DNA of 64,000 nucleotides from Amorphophallus konjac (GCA_022559845.1 CM040129.1:1550001-1614000); one strand, 5' to 3'; positions 12,442-24,533 are shown, counted from the first letter of the stretch. Program-made: numbers and translations. The notes: generated by a model not told the origin, from the letters alone.

Positions 12442-13020
12442 AGTTTGCATGACGACATCCGTCGTCACGTTGAGGCCAGCAATGCACGGTACAAGGAGTT
12501 AGCCGATGCCCACTGACACCACCGAGAGTTCCACGAGGGCGAATACGTCATGATCAGGGTAAGACCTGAACGGTTTCCCTCTGGAACCGTTAAGAAGTTG
12601 CAAGCTCGCGGAGCCGGTCCCTTTAGAGTGTTGAAACGCGTTGGATCCAATGCGTAAGTTGTGGACCTGCCCGAGGAATATGGTATAAGCTCTACCTTCA
12701 ATGTATCGGATCTTGTTGCATATAGGGACCCAGCGGTGATCCCTAGTGAGCCTTTTGAGCCATCTCCTCCCCTTGAGAGTGATCCCACACCTGAGTGTCC
12801 ACTTCCACCTCCAGCCCCTTTTTCACGGCAGCATGAGCATATAGATCGTATACTGGACGAGCAAGTGACAGTTACCAGGAGTGGATCTTACCCGCGCTAC
12901 CTAGTGCGATGGAGTGGACGGCCCGCTACTGAGGACACATGGATCACACATGGAGAGTTACAGCGGATTGATCCGGATCTTATGGAGCGATACCGGAGCG
13001 ATGCAGACCCTTACTCGACA
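12442..13020 (+). pseudogene. Integrase C-terminus and chromodomain remnant
   Basis: The frame reads FHEGEYVMIRVRPERFP, KKLQARGAGPF and VVDLPEEYGISSTFNVSDL, the GPY/F-like integrase C-terminal region of chromoviruses. A chromodomain follows (HIDRILDEQ, YLVRWSGRP, DTWITHGEL). Stop codons interrupt it (TGA after ADAH near 12514; TAA at 12655). From 12661 the frame is open to 13173, into the 3' LTR. All earlier pol domains are missing, so this is a deletion leftover. Confidence 0.85.
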
Positions 13021-13049
13021 GGGTCGAGTTTCTCCCACCCGGGGAGAAT

Positions 13050-15325
13050 TGGTGCGGACACCCGAGCGCATGCGAGACACGAGCCGGCGAGCCACCGGTA
13101 CCGCACGAGGAGCACGACTCGAGCCACCTCAGCATCACTATGGCTCGGAGACAGTCTGGAGGTTCTCCACTGAGTCATAGCATTTATCATATTTTTGGGG
13201 ATTTTTATTTGTGTGTAATGTATTTTATTTTCTTTCATCAGTGTGTAATTTAGATAGTTCGAGGGGCTTATTTGCAAAGTGGGACCCCCGGGCCCCACGG
13301 GACCCCCAGGGCCCCTCCCATTGATCCACCTCAGCCCATGGGCCCCATGTGGGGTCAGTCAACATGTCAAATGGAGGCATCTAGAAGTTTGAATGGTAAA
13401 AGGCACATGGGAGACAAGTGGACTTCAAAGTCCAAGGTGGCTACCAAACTTGTCCCCCCTTGCCACCAAAGTCAATAGGGCGCCCCCTTCCTTGTATTTT
13501 TTTATTTTAATTTGTGTGGATGGTCACATGCTATCCCAGCCCTCCATCTCACACCCCTAGATCCAACGGTTGAGGGTTGATTAGACATATGACCTATATA
13601 TGCTTGTATTTTCCCATTTTCTTGAATTAATGCAGTTGAATTGGAAGAAAATCCCATGAGCAAGACTTAGGCCACCCCTCCCTCTCCCCTTGAAGCTGTG
13701 AAGGCTTCCTTCTGGTGGTGAGACTCCACCCTATCAGTTCCGGTCGCCGCCGCCGCCGCCACGAGCCGCCACCGCACCGCCATCGTCTTCATCGGAGTTC
13801 TGCCCGTGCAGTACCACAGCAACTTCCACGAAATTTGTGTTTCAGCCACGAGCTCAGATCGATCTGAGAATTTTACTGGAGGTTTCAGAGGTGTCAAGGA
13901 TATCCCATAAATTTTGGTTTGTCATTCAGATCCCGTTTCATAATTTTTGATTTTCGTCCACCCTTCCATTTCAGTTCTGCCAGAGTTCTATCCAGATTCA
14001 TATCCGCCCTGTGTTTCATGTCTTAGGTCCGTCTTTTGATTTTTGTTAGTCCCATAAATTTTACTGAAGTTTCCTTCCATTCACCTCTTCATCCACAATT
14101 TTTCTAAATTTCTGGTTCGCCCATTATATATTTTCTAAAAATCATTCTCAGTCCCATCTACAGTTCTGTCCACCTGTTCCCAGATCTGACCACCAGTCAC
14201 TCCAAAAATCATATCACATCGCCACCACCTCCAAATCTAATTCCAAAAATTGTCCAAATTTCATGGTTTGATTCCCTACAACTTTGAAGAAGAGATCGAA
14301 GCCTGATTCCAACGGCACGCAGGCGGTCAACGGCCATTTACAGGAAACTCATATGCTGATTTGATATTTCAAGAGCTGTGCAACAGAGGATTGAAAAATA
14401 GTTAAAGCCCAGGTCTGCAGAGGTTCAGAAGATTCCACTGGCCTTAGGTTGGAGGATTTTGAATCCTCTTTCCAACGGCGCTGGTTTCATCGCATTCCGA
14501 CGACGGGGCTGATCACAGAGGCTGTTTTCGCCGGAGCGCGCGCTGCTAAAACAGCAACCTCAGTTCGTGGACAGCAACTTCAAAGCTTGGAGATCGGGAC
14601 CGATCGACCCCCGATCGGTGTTCCCGGCCGACCGCCGTCCTTGGAGGCGCGCCACCAGGGGTCCCCATCATAGTGGGTCCCATCCCCACAGATCCGGAGG
14701 ACAGCGCCATCCGTGGGCCCCGCGGGCCCGCAGAACCCGCCGTTCGGAAAGCACGAAAACGCGGAGTTCGGCACCGCCGGGCGACATCAAGATGCTGCCC
14801 GTCAACCCAATTTGCGTGATTCCCGGGCCCCGCATGTGACCTTTTACCTCCCTGCGTGGAGTGGGTCAAAATATTGTATTTCTGAAAAAGTGTGTTAACC
14901 GGGAGTCCGTGATTGGCCAGGGTTGTCTCCGCCACGCCGGGTGCGTGGAGGTAAAGTCTTAACTCCTTGGCGTTACATTGCTTAGCTAGTATACGGTCTT
15001 AGGCCGCTGCCGAGAGTGTAGGTACTAGCCCGTGTGTCCATGTCACCGCTGTGAGAGCGAGAGTGACCCGTCCCGCGACTCGATCCGAGTCCGAAAGTTG
15101 AGTCAGACTACCCTTGACCTCCGCCGGTTTCTTAACCGCGCACGGTCCGCGCTTTCCCTCGCTTGGGACGACGAGTGAGCTTCTACTTCTGTTAGCGACG
15201 TTTTACCACTAGGAGCTCGTAGTGTCGGGCTTAGTGTCTCCCTGGTGTGTATTGCTGGTCGCGTCTTCATCTAGAGTCCGAGGGTGGCACCTTATGGTGT
15301 TGTCTCCCGTGTCCGTCCCGCATCA
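13050..15325 (+). repeat. 3' LTR of the gag-only chromovirus
   Basis: Same length and termini as the 5' LTR, preceded by GGGGAGAA and followed by the GATAG duplication. Confidence 0.95.
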
Positions 15326-15556
15326 GATAGCGAGAGAGAGAAAAGTTAAAAGTAACATTAAACGATGCATTAAATGAGAGTGGTATGGTTGGGTTAAAGC
15401 TAACGAAGGTGGGGAGGTGGATTTAGTAATCCGGATAGTCTTGGATTATCCCACTTTCCAAGCTGATTAACGTAAACTACGTATCAAAGCATGGTGAGAG
15501 TTAACTTTGGATTAACTTTAGGTTAATCTAGAGGTAACTCTCAACCAAAGTGAGGC

Positions 15557-15643
15557 TTAGAAGAAATATCAAGGTGGAGATTATCATAAGAAACATCAAG
15601 CAGATACAAACAATTCACCAAATGTGCTAAAGCAATAAGTTTA
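15557..15643 (-). pseudogene. Copia pol remnant (right piece, continues from 6521)
   Basis: The minus strand reads NKLIALAHLVNCLYLLDV and then YDNLHLDISSKR, which joins in frame with the piece at 6399-6521 once the Harbinger-like element is removed. It is interrupted on its other side by a solo LTR at 15644, and resumes after 18153 with degenerate, stop-containing sequence. Confidence 0.65.
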
Positions 15644-15837
15644 TGTCTTCGTTTTAAACCCATTAAAGGTAGGTTTCTCTCAGGCCCAACCTTAATTAAA
15701 TTATATCATCAAGAGCGTCTCGAAGTCCTCTTTCCATTGGTATATTTTTGCCTAATTTCTATGTAGCATTTCGTTCGTTTCATGCGTTCTAATCATAGTC
15801 TATCGGGGTTCGCCGGAAGGCGGGGCTCGAGTTCAGG

Positions 15838-16105
15838 TAGCGGTCGAGCCAATGACGGCCACCTGAGACCGCGGTCGCCCGATAGAGCGCCACTTGTGCT
15901 CATTTTGAAATTTTAATTTGTTATTATGAACGCGTCAACTACATGGACGCCTTCTATTTAACGCGTCATTTCCCTTGGACTTGTTCTTTAACCGTAAAAA
16001 TAGTTGTTTTTATTAATTTATGGGATAAATATTAACCGCGTCATTTTCCCTGGACGCCTCCTTTTAGGCGCGTCCTCAATAGTGGATGCCTTCATGTGAT
16101 AATTT

Positions 16106-16182
<77 letters not shown>

Positions 16183-17045
16183 TTTTATGATAGCGGTCCT
16201 CTCAAGACCGTCTTATGGATATGGCGACCTCTTGAAGACCGCGTTTTGACCCTGTGTTCCAGCAAGAATTTGGGTTATTTCCCGCCTATTATGCTCTGTT
16301 ATGTCACTGTTATATTGCATGTTTTTAGGTTAATAATGTTACATAACATGGCTAACTAGGTTTCATGAAATAATTGTTCCTAACTTATCATTTTCTTATC
16401 ATCTAATGTATGGAAAAGGTGTAGAATAAACTGCTAAATTAATGGATTAGTTCATGGACCCTTTTGTTGCTGTTCACTTGATTATTGCTCATAACTTGCT
16501 AGTTAGTATTATGTAAGGTAGGATTGTTTGAGGGTCGTGCCACTCTGGTGGTTTTGACTTATCGATTACTCCCATTTTTCATGGTTTTAAGCCCCTTAAT
16601 TCTTGGACATAGAATGTCTCTTCGTCGGATATTCCTTCCGTCGGACTAGGTGTTCATGTTTCAAGGCCTCTGTAAGTCTCCACGAGCCTAGGATTCCCAC
16701 TAGGACGCCGAACAGGTTGTACCACCAAATCCTGAACCCACTGGAAATCACGAAGGGCAGAACTAGGCTATGTCCGAGTTCTGCTGAGTTTCTGTCTAGT
16801 TTTCTGATAGTGGCCTTAGCTTGACCGCCTCCTGTTGGTAGCGGTCGCGCGATAGACCACGTTCTTGAGAACCAGTACGATTGGCTTTAAAGGTGTCAGG
16901 TTACCTGGACGTGTTCATGTAAATGCGTCAGACATTGCGGATGCGTTCATCACTCTGATCGGCCGAGTTTGGTCTGACCCACCCGGTTGCGATCCTCTTG
17001 AGACTCCCACCTTCTGATAGCGGTCTAGTTCTAACCGCCACTTCG
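15838..17045. repeat. Hairpin-module array in the 15644 LTR
   Basis: Imperfect palindromes with arms GCGTC/GACGC and GCGGT/ACCGC around 9-10-nt loops. Examples: AACGCGTC starting at 15929 and again at 15960 (31 nt apart), a pair near 16036/16067, GCGGTC-n7-GACCGT near 16194, and GCGGT-n9-ACCGC near 17020. Several occur as adjacent pairs with about 6 nt between. Confidence 0.7.
16110..16179. repeat. (TA)35 microsatellite
   Basis: Seventy bases of pure TA repeat within the solo LTR. Confidence 0.98.
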
Positions 17046-18153
17046 TCCAATGTCCCGAAAATTTCCGTTTTCAGTGGTTTTTGTGTGTTTAACCATTCTA
17101 ACCTCTCCAGGCTATAATACCCCAAGATTATGACCTTTTATTGGAGCTATTCTGGAATTATATTCCTAGAAATCATTCAATATCAATCTTAAAGTTATTT
17201 TCCTTAAATGACTTTTCCTTTAGATTAATAAGCTTGATAATTGGAATTCTTCAAAGAAATCTATTTCCTACTCGTGTTATCTTGACTACATGAGCTATTC
17301 TTGGAATTCATATGCCATTAGTAAAATTGTCTGGAAATATGGATATGGGACCTTGGGTCCAATATGACACTCAATGCTAGGCGTAAACTATTAGGTCCCG
17401 GATCTGGTCCTAGGGGCGAGACAAAGCCCAGACATATTGTACCGGTATTATGAATGATCAGGTGTGGCATTGCACCAACTATATGCAAGATTTGATCTAG
17501 ACAAATTTACATCTTGGGCATCTTCCGTATATGCGTGGCTTGATATGTTTTAATATGAGATCCGAAAGGGACAAATTGTTGATATGAATTCTAGTGCTTG
17601 TGATCTCTTGTGCATGCTCCAGGCTATTCTTTCTTCATCATGTTCTTATATGTGTCTCCTATCTACTTTATTTACTTGAACATCCATGTGACCTTGCTAC
17701 TCTCTTGATAGTGATTATGTTTCTCCGTCATGCATCACTTTATATTTTCACGCATTATTAAATGGCTAATCACTTATATCTTGCCTGATCATAGAGATGT
17801 CTACTGAGCTTCTTGCTCACCCAGTTTCCTCTTAACATTTTTCAGGTAATAATGAAGATACTCCATCAGATGGGAAGGGGCGAGAGTGAAAGAGATCCTC
17901 AGAGTCTTGAAGATTGTGTCTTTTATTTCCTTGAGTCGAGTCCTGTAATTTCGAGTCGTTTCCTTCTTTTATTAATTAAATGGAGTTAAGAGTTGTAGCA
18001 TCGACTTATTGATATTAATAATAAGGCTTATATTTATTTTGACGTTATTTGTGCCTTGTGTATGTGTTTTTGTGGTTTGCTCTGTTTATCATGAATATAT
18101 CGTTGCCACGTTCCGAGCTATGCGTTCCGCTACTATCGGTTCGGGACGTGACA

Positions 18154-20755
18154 GTTTATTTCTCTCTTGACTCTCTTAATTTGATACCATTATTCTCTTA
18201 ACGTAAGCTCTCAATTTTCAATTTCATAAATTTTTCAACTGATATAAATATAATCCCATTCACGTATGTATTGGCTTACTGTAATCTATAGCAAGTGCAT
18301 CCCTCATGTCATTCAAAAATAAATCCTGCAAGAATTAACACAAGAGTTCAGAATCAGTTTGAGCACAACCAGCTATTACATGAATGGGATGGAAAAAAAT
18401 TCAACTCAATGAGGAAATATCTAGAAGGATCACATTGCCCAACTACTTGCATTACTTGATTTGCTTCAAATACCTGTCAAAGAAATCAACTTAAATCGAC
18501 TGACACTAATTAAATATCAAAAGAAAGTTGTGGGGAAAAAACTAGGGCCCACTTTGAATTTCGAATAGGGTAAGAGAGGTAAGACATCCGATGTAAGAGA
18601 ATGTGTGGGCCCCACGAGATGTCTCTCACACACATGAATGTTACCTGAGGTCGGGAAACGTATTCGACCTCAAGCGCTCGAATACGCTACCTGGATCCTG
18701 ATAACAAATAAGGCCTAGATGAATGGCGGTCAATGCATAGGGCATGGCTCACTTGATATTCTTGAAAGTATACAAATCTTGTACAAATAGAGATGAAAAG
18801 TCAAATAAATCTGAAACATAGGAGCAATAAAAGTTGCATTAAACAAGGACAATCCCTCTCGTTCAACCTTGCCATCTATACAAATGAGAAAATAGCAATA
18901 ATTAGACCAAAACTGTCAGACTGTTGTGACATTTTAAGTGAAAATATACATTACTTGATCAGTTAATTACCCAAATCCTGCTGTACTAGGAAATACGAGA
19001 AACAAAGAATAAGTGAACTAACTTTGCAAGTGATAATTTCTCGACATTGAGAGCCTAAGCAAATTTGATCTGCAACAAGAGAATACAAGAACAAACTGTA
19101 AATAAAAGTTAACACAAGATAGCCTGCAATAAATACACTACTTAAATAGCTCAGACAGTCAAGGTAATGAGAAAATTCTTACTCATTCCAAAATGATAGA
19201 CACGGTTTCTGCGCCAACTGCTGCACAGCTTAAAACTACAAGCACTTTGCTTCCAGCCTTCACATTATGTCAACTTAAATCACATGAAAATGTCCTTCAC
19301 ACGCCAGGCAACCCGTCGAAGGACAGCCTACACATCCCATAAATTACCAAAAAATGGCCTGCACAGGCCCCGGACGGTATACACTCTGGCCCTCAAACCT
19401 CGCTGGATGGCAGTGACATCGGCAGTCCGACCCATCGGACAACAACCACGCCGGACGGCTAACCTAGGAGAACCAGAGACAAAAATCAAACCACGCCCTA
19501 AACGTATCAAACTAGAGGGAAAACGACGGGGAAAACATGAGGAATCATCTCCCCTCCATTCATACCGCAAATTTATGCTAACTAATTAGATTAAAATCGC
19601 ACAACTCTAGTATGGAATCAACCCTAATACTTGGAATAAACCCCCCCCCATTCGAGCTTAAGTCGAAGGAAAATCATCACGGGAAACTTAGAGTTCGTCC
19701 CCCCTACCTCCGAGGGTGAATCCCCCCCCCACTGGATCGCCACCCTACGAAGTCGATCACCATCCTTGTGTCGCGAGTAGCAGGTCATGGCCGCCGCCAC
19801 CACTACTCGTCGGATCGTCGATCTCCCAGCCCGCGACCATCGCTGCTCGCCCTCATCGGTGAAGCCGCTGCTGGCCCCTACTGGCGAGGCGGCCGCTCTG
19901 CACCCCTCCATGACCACCGTTCACCTTGCCCCCGTGCCCTACCGTCAATGCCCCTGCTCTCCCTCGTGCCCACCGTCCGCTGCCACCATCGTCGTTGGTG
20001 CCGCATCCCCCTGGCATAACAGTCATCACCTGGGCAACGTCCTCTCGTGTCGCCGCCGGCCATCGATGGAGGGGGACAGAGGAAGAGTGCGAACAGGAGG
20101 AGGAACACGAAGGAGAAGAGGAGGAGATAAAAAGGGGGGTGGGGTTTCCATGAGTTAAGTGACGAGGAGGCTTTTTTTCATTTTTTTTCTTCTCTTTCTT
20201 TCATTTTTTTTCTTTCATTTTTTCTTTTTTTTTCAAGGATGGGATACATAAAATCCTAATTAACCCAAAATATCTTAAATGAGCTATGAAAAAGTCTAAA
20301 AACTCGATATTTGTCATTTGAGATCCGAAGGTCCATCATTCGCGATCTAAATGTCCACTGAAAACATGATCTGAAATGCACGGATATTACACGGTACAAG
20401 AGATTGAGCCTCCATTCTCCATTTTTAGCATCTCTCCCTCTCCCCTCTCCCCCCCCCCCCAACTCTATAGATACCAACAACAAATAGAGAAGCTAAGGAA
20501 ATAGCATACAAAGAGAGAGAGACTTACGAGAGAATGAAGCACAAGCTGCAAGATTGAGCGAAAGAGGAAGGAAGGCTCTACTGAGATGCAAGAAGGATGG
20601 AGGATCGTCAAGATGCCGTGTGGGGCCGAGCACCGCCGAGATTTTGTGCGAAGATGAGCGACGCCGAGATGCCGTGCGGAGAGAGGAACAAAAAGACTCA
20701 GCGCGCGGGAGTCTTTGCTCATTGGCGCCAAAAATCTTTACACTTATTCCTACCA
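18154..20755 (-). other. Unassigned stretch with exon-like scraps on the minus strand
   Basis: No gene recognised. Several minus-strand bits look like short exons. Near 18285-18330 an acceptor TTCTTGCAG precedes DLFLNDMRDALAIDY. Near 19190-19265 a frame reads KAGSKVLVVLSCAAVGAE. Around 18820-18895 a frame reads REGLSLFNATFIAPMF. A GC-rich frame at 19624-19917 could be a first exon. I cannot join these into a credible gene; they may be a decayed gene or chance. A 9-bp perfect stem (CGTATTCGA/TCGAATACG) lies at about 18658-18685. T-rich runs occupy 20170-20240. Confidence 0.25.
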
Positions 20756-21297
20756 CACTATGAAACCATAGGTATGAAATATAACTTACCTACGACCATA
20801 CTCGTAGGTAATATATAAAAATAAAAATCAAGGATAAAGATCACTCTACATGCGATTACTCTATTTTCGCTAATTTGGCATATTCCTACGACATTACTAA
20901 ATTGTAGGTATGTTACAACACATACCAACGACACAGACCGTAGGTAATTTAGTATGGCTATCTATTCCTACGACAACCCTGTCAAATGGTAGATATGTGG
21001 CATCTCATATCTACGACATTCTCGGTAGGTAGCTCAATATAGTTATTTATTCCTATGACTATAGAATTGTAGATATAATACATCACTTACCTACGACATT
21101 GTACGTAGGTAGTTCAATCTATCTATCTATTCTTACGGCGCTACCAAACCATAGGTAAAGTACGTACCCCTATTGCCTAGGACACCGACCATAGGTAATA
21201 TATAAACCCACAAAATCGTAGGTATAGCCTAATCTATACCTACGACTTACAGAACTGTAGGTAAGTGTCACAGGTAAAGATCCCCTTTGGTGTAGTG
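20756..21297. mobile_element. Small CACTA-like element (non-autonomous)
   Basis: The right end, reverse-complemented, begins CACTACACCAAAGG; the left end begins CACTATGAAACC. The interior consists almost wholly of TACCTAC...GTAGGTA motifs in inverted pairs, e.g. TACCTACG-n8-CGTAGGTA near 20789. It has no coding capacity. The left terminus is degraded and the 3-bp flanks (CCA and GCC) do not match, so the boundaries and family are tentative. Confidence 0.5.
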
Positions 21298-21570
21298 GCC
21301 CCTCACCCGAGCACTCGTTCCCTCCCCCTATCTCTCTTCTCCTCCTTTCTGACTCTCTCGTTTTGCTCTCACGCCCGTTACTGAGTTAGTTTTCAAAGGT
21401 TTGTCCTATGAGATCACACCCAAGGCTCCTTATGACGCTTCATTCAGTGATTGCAGGTTTCATCGAGATAGTTAGACATACGCTCTTCCCCGCCAAACAA
21501 ATCGTAAAGGTATAGCACGAGTCCTAGATAACACTTTTTAGCCTCTACAATTGGGTTTCGTTCTTATAAC
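21298..21570 (+). mobile_element. Degenerate LTR fragment (same family as 25290-26215 and 26340-26713)
   Basis: Shares ordered landmarks with 25960-26210: AGGGTTTGTCCT/GGGTTGTCTCCT-like, AAGGCTCCTTATGACGC, then CCAAACAAATC, then AGCACGAGTCCTAG and a TTTTTAGCCTCTAC end. No coding potential. Confidence 0.5.
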
Positions 21571-22178
21571 AAAATATTTCATTTACGTAGTATTTTATCT
21601 TTGTAACGAATATTTCGTTCATGTAATGAAATATTTCGTTTCTACAAAATGCTTCATTAGTTTACTTTTATAATTAAATAAAATATTTTATTCTTGTAAA
21701 CAATATTTTATTCTTATAATAACATATTTTTTATCGAATGCGATCCATATTTAATACTAAAAAATACGTGTCTCGTAGTATTCTCTGACTTGGAGCGAAT
21801 TAAGTACTTCTCTTTGGAATAAAGAGAAGTAGATTCTCACTCACGCTTCCTTCTTGAAAACACCAAATATAAAGACTAATTTCCGTGGCACGCAGAATTT
21901 ATTACTCCGGCAATTTATCATTTTTGATAATTTTTAAATGATCAGGATACGTAACAACAAGAAAATTACATGTTTTATTTATAAGGGCAGTGATTAGGGT
22001 AGCCACAATCCGGCCCCGACACTATTAATTCCGTTTGCATCCCTGCCGATGCTGACGTCATGGGCATCAGCCGTTGGATTTTTGTGATGAGCAGTTGCTC
22101 CGCCGCCCGTTTCCCGGTCGCCAGTCTTGGTGTTTATATCAATTTCAAATGTTTTCTTCCGCCGCCATTACGACGCCG
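21571..22178. other. AT-rich intergenic DNA downstream of the subtilase gene
   Basis: Repeated TATTTCATT/AATATTTCGTT-like words at 21560-21730; otherwise no feature seen. It contains the 3' flank of the minus-strand subtilase gene. Confidence 0.5.
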
Positions 22179-24512
22179 TTACGTTTGTCCGACCCTGCAG
22201 CCGCCGTCTTCGGCGGCGGTGGAAGTGAGGAACTGCACCACAATGGGGCTCGCCACCACACGAGGTCCGGAGACCCACCACAACATGCCGGAGGCGAACT
22301 CGGTGGTGGGGTTGTCGGCGGTCAGAGTCACCTCGAAGCTCAGGTTCCTCTTCAACGCGGTGAACACCAACGTGTCCGGAACCACCGTCACCCTCGCCCC
22401 TGGCGGCTCCGCAACCTGTGCCACATAGGTGGCGTCGACGTCGTCCCCAACGTTGGTCACTGTCCGGGTGAGCACCTTCGCGCCCTGTGGCGCTATCAGG
22501 GCGGAGATGGAGGGATAGTTGAGCTGGTCGGCGGAGACGGGCATGGAGCAGTCCACTGGCCGGCGGGCGACGGCCTCGACCTGGTCTGCCGTGTAGCCCA
22601 GGCTGCAGAGGTAGGAGAGGTAGTCGGCGTAGTCGAGGTCGTACACGAGTCCGGGATCGGCGGCCTTCCGCGGGTTGACATGCCCGGCGCCCCTGCCGAA
22701 CACGTCCGCCTGGTTGCCAGTCTCGTCGGCGATCGGATTCCGCCCACGGTTCACCAAGTCCGACGTGGTCATGATCGCCGACCGGATGGCGGCCGGAGTC
22801 CAGCCGCTGCGTACGCGCTTGAGCAGGGCGGCGATGCCTGAAAGATGGGGGGTCGCCATGGAGGTGCCGGACTGGAGGTTGTACGGGGCTGAGCCTGCCC
22901 CGATCTGGTATGGCCAGGCGGCGAGGATGTCGACGCCAGGCCCGACGATGTCTGGCTTCAGGATAGCGAAGCTGTTAGCCCAGCTGGGGCCCCTCGAAGA
23001 GAAGGAGGCGATCGCCGGGGCGTTGGCGTCGCCGAAGGTGGTGCCGTGGAACTCGAGGTTCGCCTGTGGGAGGAGCTGGAGGGAGAAGTATTCCCTGAGG
23101 ACCTGTGCATCGGCGTAGCTCACTGCGATCGCCGGGTGGGCGACGAGCGCAGCCTCGACCGTGAAGCCGTCTTCTACCTGGTTCATGAGCACCACGGCAG
23201 TCCCACCGGCCCTCTTAACTTCTTCGCCCTTGTCGTACGCCGAGACGCCGCCGCCGCTTGAGCACATTACGAACTTGCCGCTGACTACAACGTAGTCCAA
23301 GGACCGCGGTGCGCAGAACTCCATGGGCGGGTTCCCACTTGCACCTGGGTATGCGAGCAGGTGAGATTTGCGCGGATCGAACCCGCGGGGCTGGTAGAGG
23401 GTCTGCCCCACGATGGCGTTCCCGTTCGCCAGCCGCAGGGTTGCGCGGATCGCCCTGTCCGTCGTGCTGGCCCCGACCGTCATGATCCAGGGAGCATCGT
23501 TCCCCACGGTAATTTTGTCTGGGCCGGCGTTGCCCGCGGAACAGCTGACGAAGATTCCCCGCTCGACGGCGGCCAGGGTGCCGATGGCGGTGGTGGACTG
23601 GTAGAAGTGCCGCTTCTCGTCCGACCCCAGGGAGATGGACAGCACGTCGACCCCGTCGTGGATGGCCTGGTCGATCCCCGCCAGGATGTCGGCGCCCAGG
23701 CAGTGAGTATTATTCTTGCACACCTTGTAGACGGCGAGGTGGGCATGTGGCGCGGTTCCCACCGCAATCCCGGCGCCCATGCCCAGGATCTGGGCGCCGG
23801 CGGCGAACATTCCGGCAGCCGTGCCGGCGACGTGGGTTCCGTGCCCTGCGATGTCCACGGGAGACCGGTCGGTCGGGCTGCCGCAAACGAAGGAGATGGC
23901 GCCGATAAGCTTGTTGTTGCAGAGCCGAAAGTCGTCGAAGCCGCAGCGGCCTCTCCATTTGCCCGGGGGTGGCGGAAGTAGGCCGCTGTCTTGGAAGGAA
24001 GGGTGGAGCGGGTAAACGCCGGTGTCGACAACGCCGACGATCACTCCCTCGCCGAGGTTGGCCCGCTGCCATAGGCCCCGGCCCCGGCGCAGCCCCAAGA
24101 AAGCCGGCGTGTGGGTCGTCTGCGCGCTCAGCACCTGCTCCCCATCGGCACGTACGAAGCCCTCCATCCCCTCCATAGACTTCAGCTGCTCTGGGGTCAG
24201 CACGGCGGCGAACCCGCTGATGACCGAGTCATACGAGTAGATCAGCCGCGGGTTCTCCCGGTCCGCCGACGAGGCGGCCACGCGATGCAGGAAGGACTGG
24301 TGCCACTCCAGCCGCTCCGCCGGGGAGTCGAACCCGGCGACGCCGCGGGGCTTTCTCACGTGAATTATATACGTTTGACGGTGGTCACGGCAGGGACGAG
24401 ATCCATGCGCCACTGACAGAGGTTGGCCACTGCAGAGCCTGGTGCTGGCAATTATTGTTGCGGAGGCCAACGCCAGGAGGAGGAAGATGGGCGAGGGAGA
24501 CGAACCCTTCAT
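22179..24512 (-). CDS. Subtilisin-like serine protease (plant subtilase, S8)
   Basis: Secreted serine endopeptidase, 777 residues, single exon. The ATG at 24512 is chosen because the two codons of open frame before it start with GTG. An N-terminal hydrophobic segment (IFLLLALASATIIAS) is a signal peptide. Next is an inhibitor-I9 prodomain (about 47-130, TYIIHVRKP) and a TTHTPAFLGL junction where the mature enzyme should begin. Catalytic Asp163 (GVVDTGVYP), His224 (GHGTHVAGT), oxyanion Asn328 (CSAGNAGP) and Ser551 (SGTSMATPH) are all present. A PA insertion lies between the Asn and Ser motifs (about 375-490), and a C-terminal fibronectin-III-like domain includes LNYPSI and RTVTNVGD. Length and order match a complete plant subtilase. 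Third codon positions are very GC-rich, unlike the AT-rich flanks. It is the only clearly intact cellular gene here. Confidence 0.95.
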   Translation of the reverse strand: MKGSSPSPIFLLLALASATIIASTRLCSGQPLSVAHGSRPCRDHRQTYIIHVRKPRGVAGFDSPAERLEWHQSFLHRVAASSADRENPRLIYSYDSVISGFAAVLTPEQLKSMEGMEGFVRADGEQVLSAQTTHTPAFLGLRRGRGLWQRANLGEGVIVGVVDTGVYPLHPSFQDSGLLPPPPGKWRGRCGFDDFRLCNNKLIGAISFVCGSPTDRSPVDIAGHGTHVAGTAAGMFAAGAQILGMGAGIAVGTAPHAHLAVYKVCKNNTHCLGADILAGIDQAIHDGVDVLSISLGSDEKRHFYQSTTAIGTLAAVERGIFVSCSAGNAGPDKITVGNDAPWIMTVGASTTDRAIRATLRLANGNAIVGQTLYQPRGFDPRKSHLLAYPGASGNPPMEFCAPRSLDYVVVSGKFVMCSSGGGVSAYDKGEEVKRAGGTAVVLMNQVEDGFTVEAALVAHPAIAVSYADAQVLREYFSLQLLPQANLEFHGTTFGDANAPAIASFSSRGPSWANSFAILKPDIVGPGVDILAAWPYQIGAGSAPYNLQSGTSMATPHLSGIAALLKRVRSGWTPAAIRSAIMTTSDLVNRGRNPIADETGNQADVFGRGAGHVNPRKAADPGLVYDLDYADYLSYLCSLGYTADQVEAVARRPVDCSMPVSADQLNYPSISALIAPQGAKVLTRTVTNVGDDVDATYVAQVAEPPGARVTVVPDTLVFTALKRNLSFEVTLTADNPTTEFASGMLWWVSGPRVVASPIVVQFLTSTAAEDGGCRVGQT

Positions 24513-24533
24513 GTTCACGTATTTTTAGATATC

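Larger units (their letters stand above)
7832..15325 (+). mobile_element. Complete non-autonomous chromovirus-derived LTR retrotransposon (gag-only)
   Basis: Two LTRs of identical length (2276 bp, 7832-10107 and 13050-15325) both start TGGTGCGGACACC and end CCCGCATCA. The 5-bp target duplication GATAG is perfect (7827-7831 and 15326-15330). The tRNA-iMet-type primer binding site TGGTATCAGAGC is at 10111-10122 and a purine tract GGGGAGAA at 13041-13048. By eye the LTRs differ at about 26 positions (about 1.1%), so the insertion is young compared with its surroundings. Internal coding: an intact gag-type ORF, then only an integrase C-terminus with chromodomain. Protease, reverse transcriptase, RNase H and the integrase core are absent, so mobility would need enzymes in trans. 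Confidence 0.95.
15644..18153 (+). mobile_element. Solo LTR, long chromovirus type
   Basis: Starts TGTCTTCG, ends GGGACGTGACA (TGTC/GACA inverted ends), flanked by GTTTA at 15639-15643 and 18154-18158. Length 2510 bp with no internal coding region. It shares landmarks with the LTRs at 43102 and 60899: GATCTGGTCCTAGG near 17405, CTACTGAGC-loop-GCTCA at 17801-17819, and TTTTTCAGGT near 17840. Removing it restores continuity of the Copia remnant. Confidence 0.75.

Noticed and set aside
18154..20160. A complete multi-exon minus-strand gene
   Set aside because: Exon-like pieces exist but could not be joined in frame with consistent splice sites; reported only as scraps.
22074..24416. Several plus-strand frames opposite the subtilase gene
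   Set aside because: Shadow frames caused by high GC at third positions of the real minus-strand gene.
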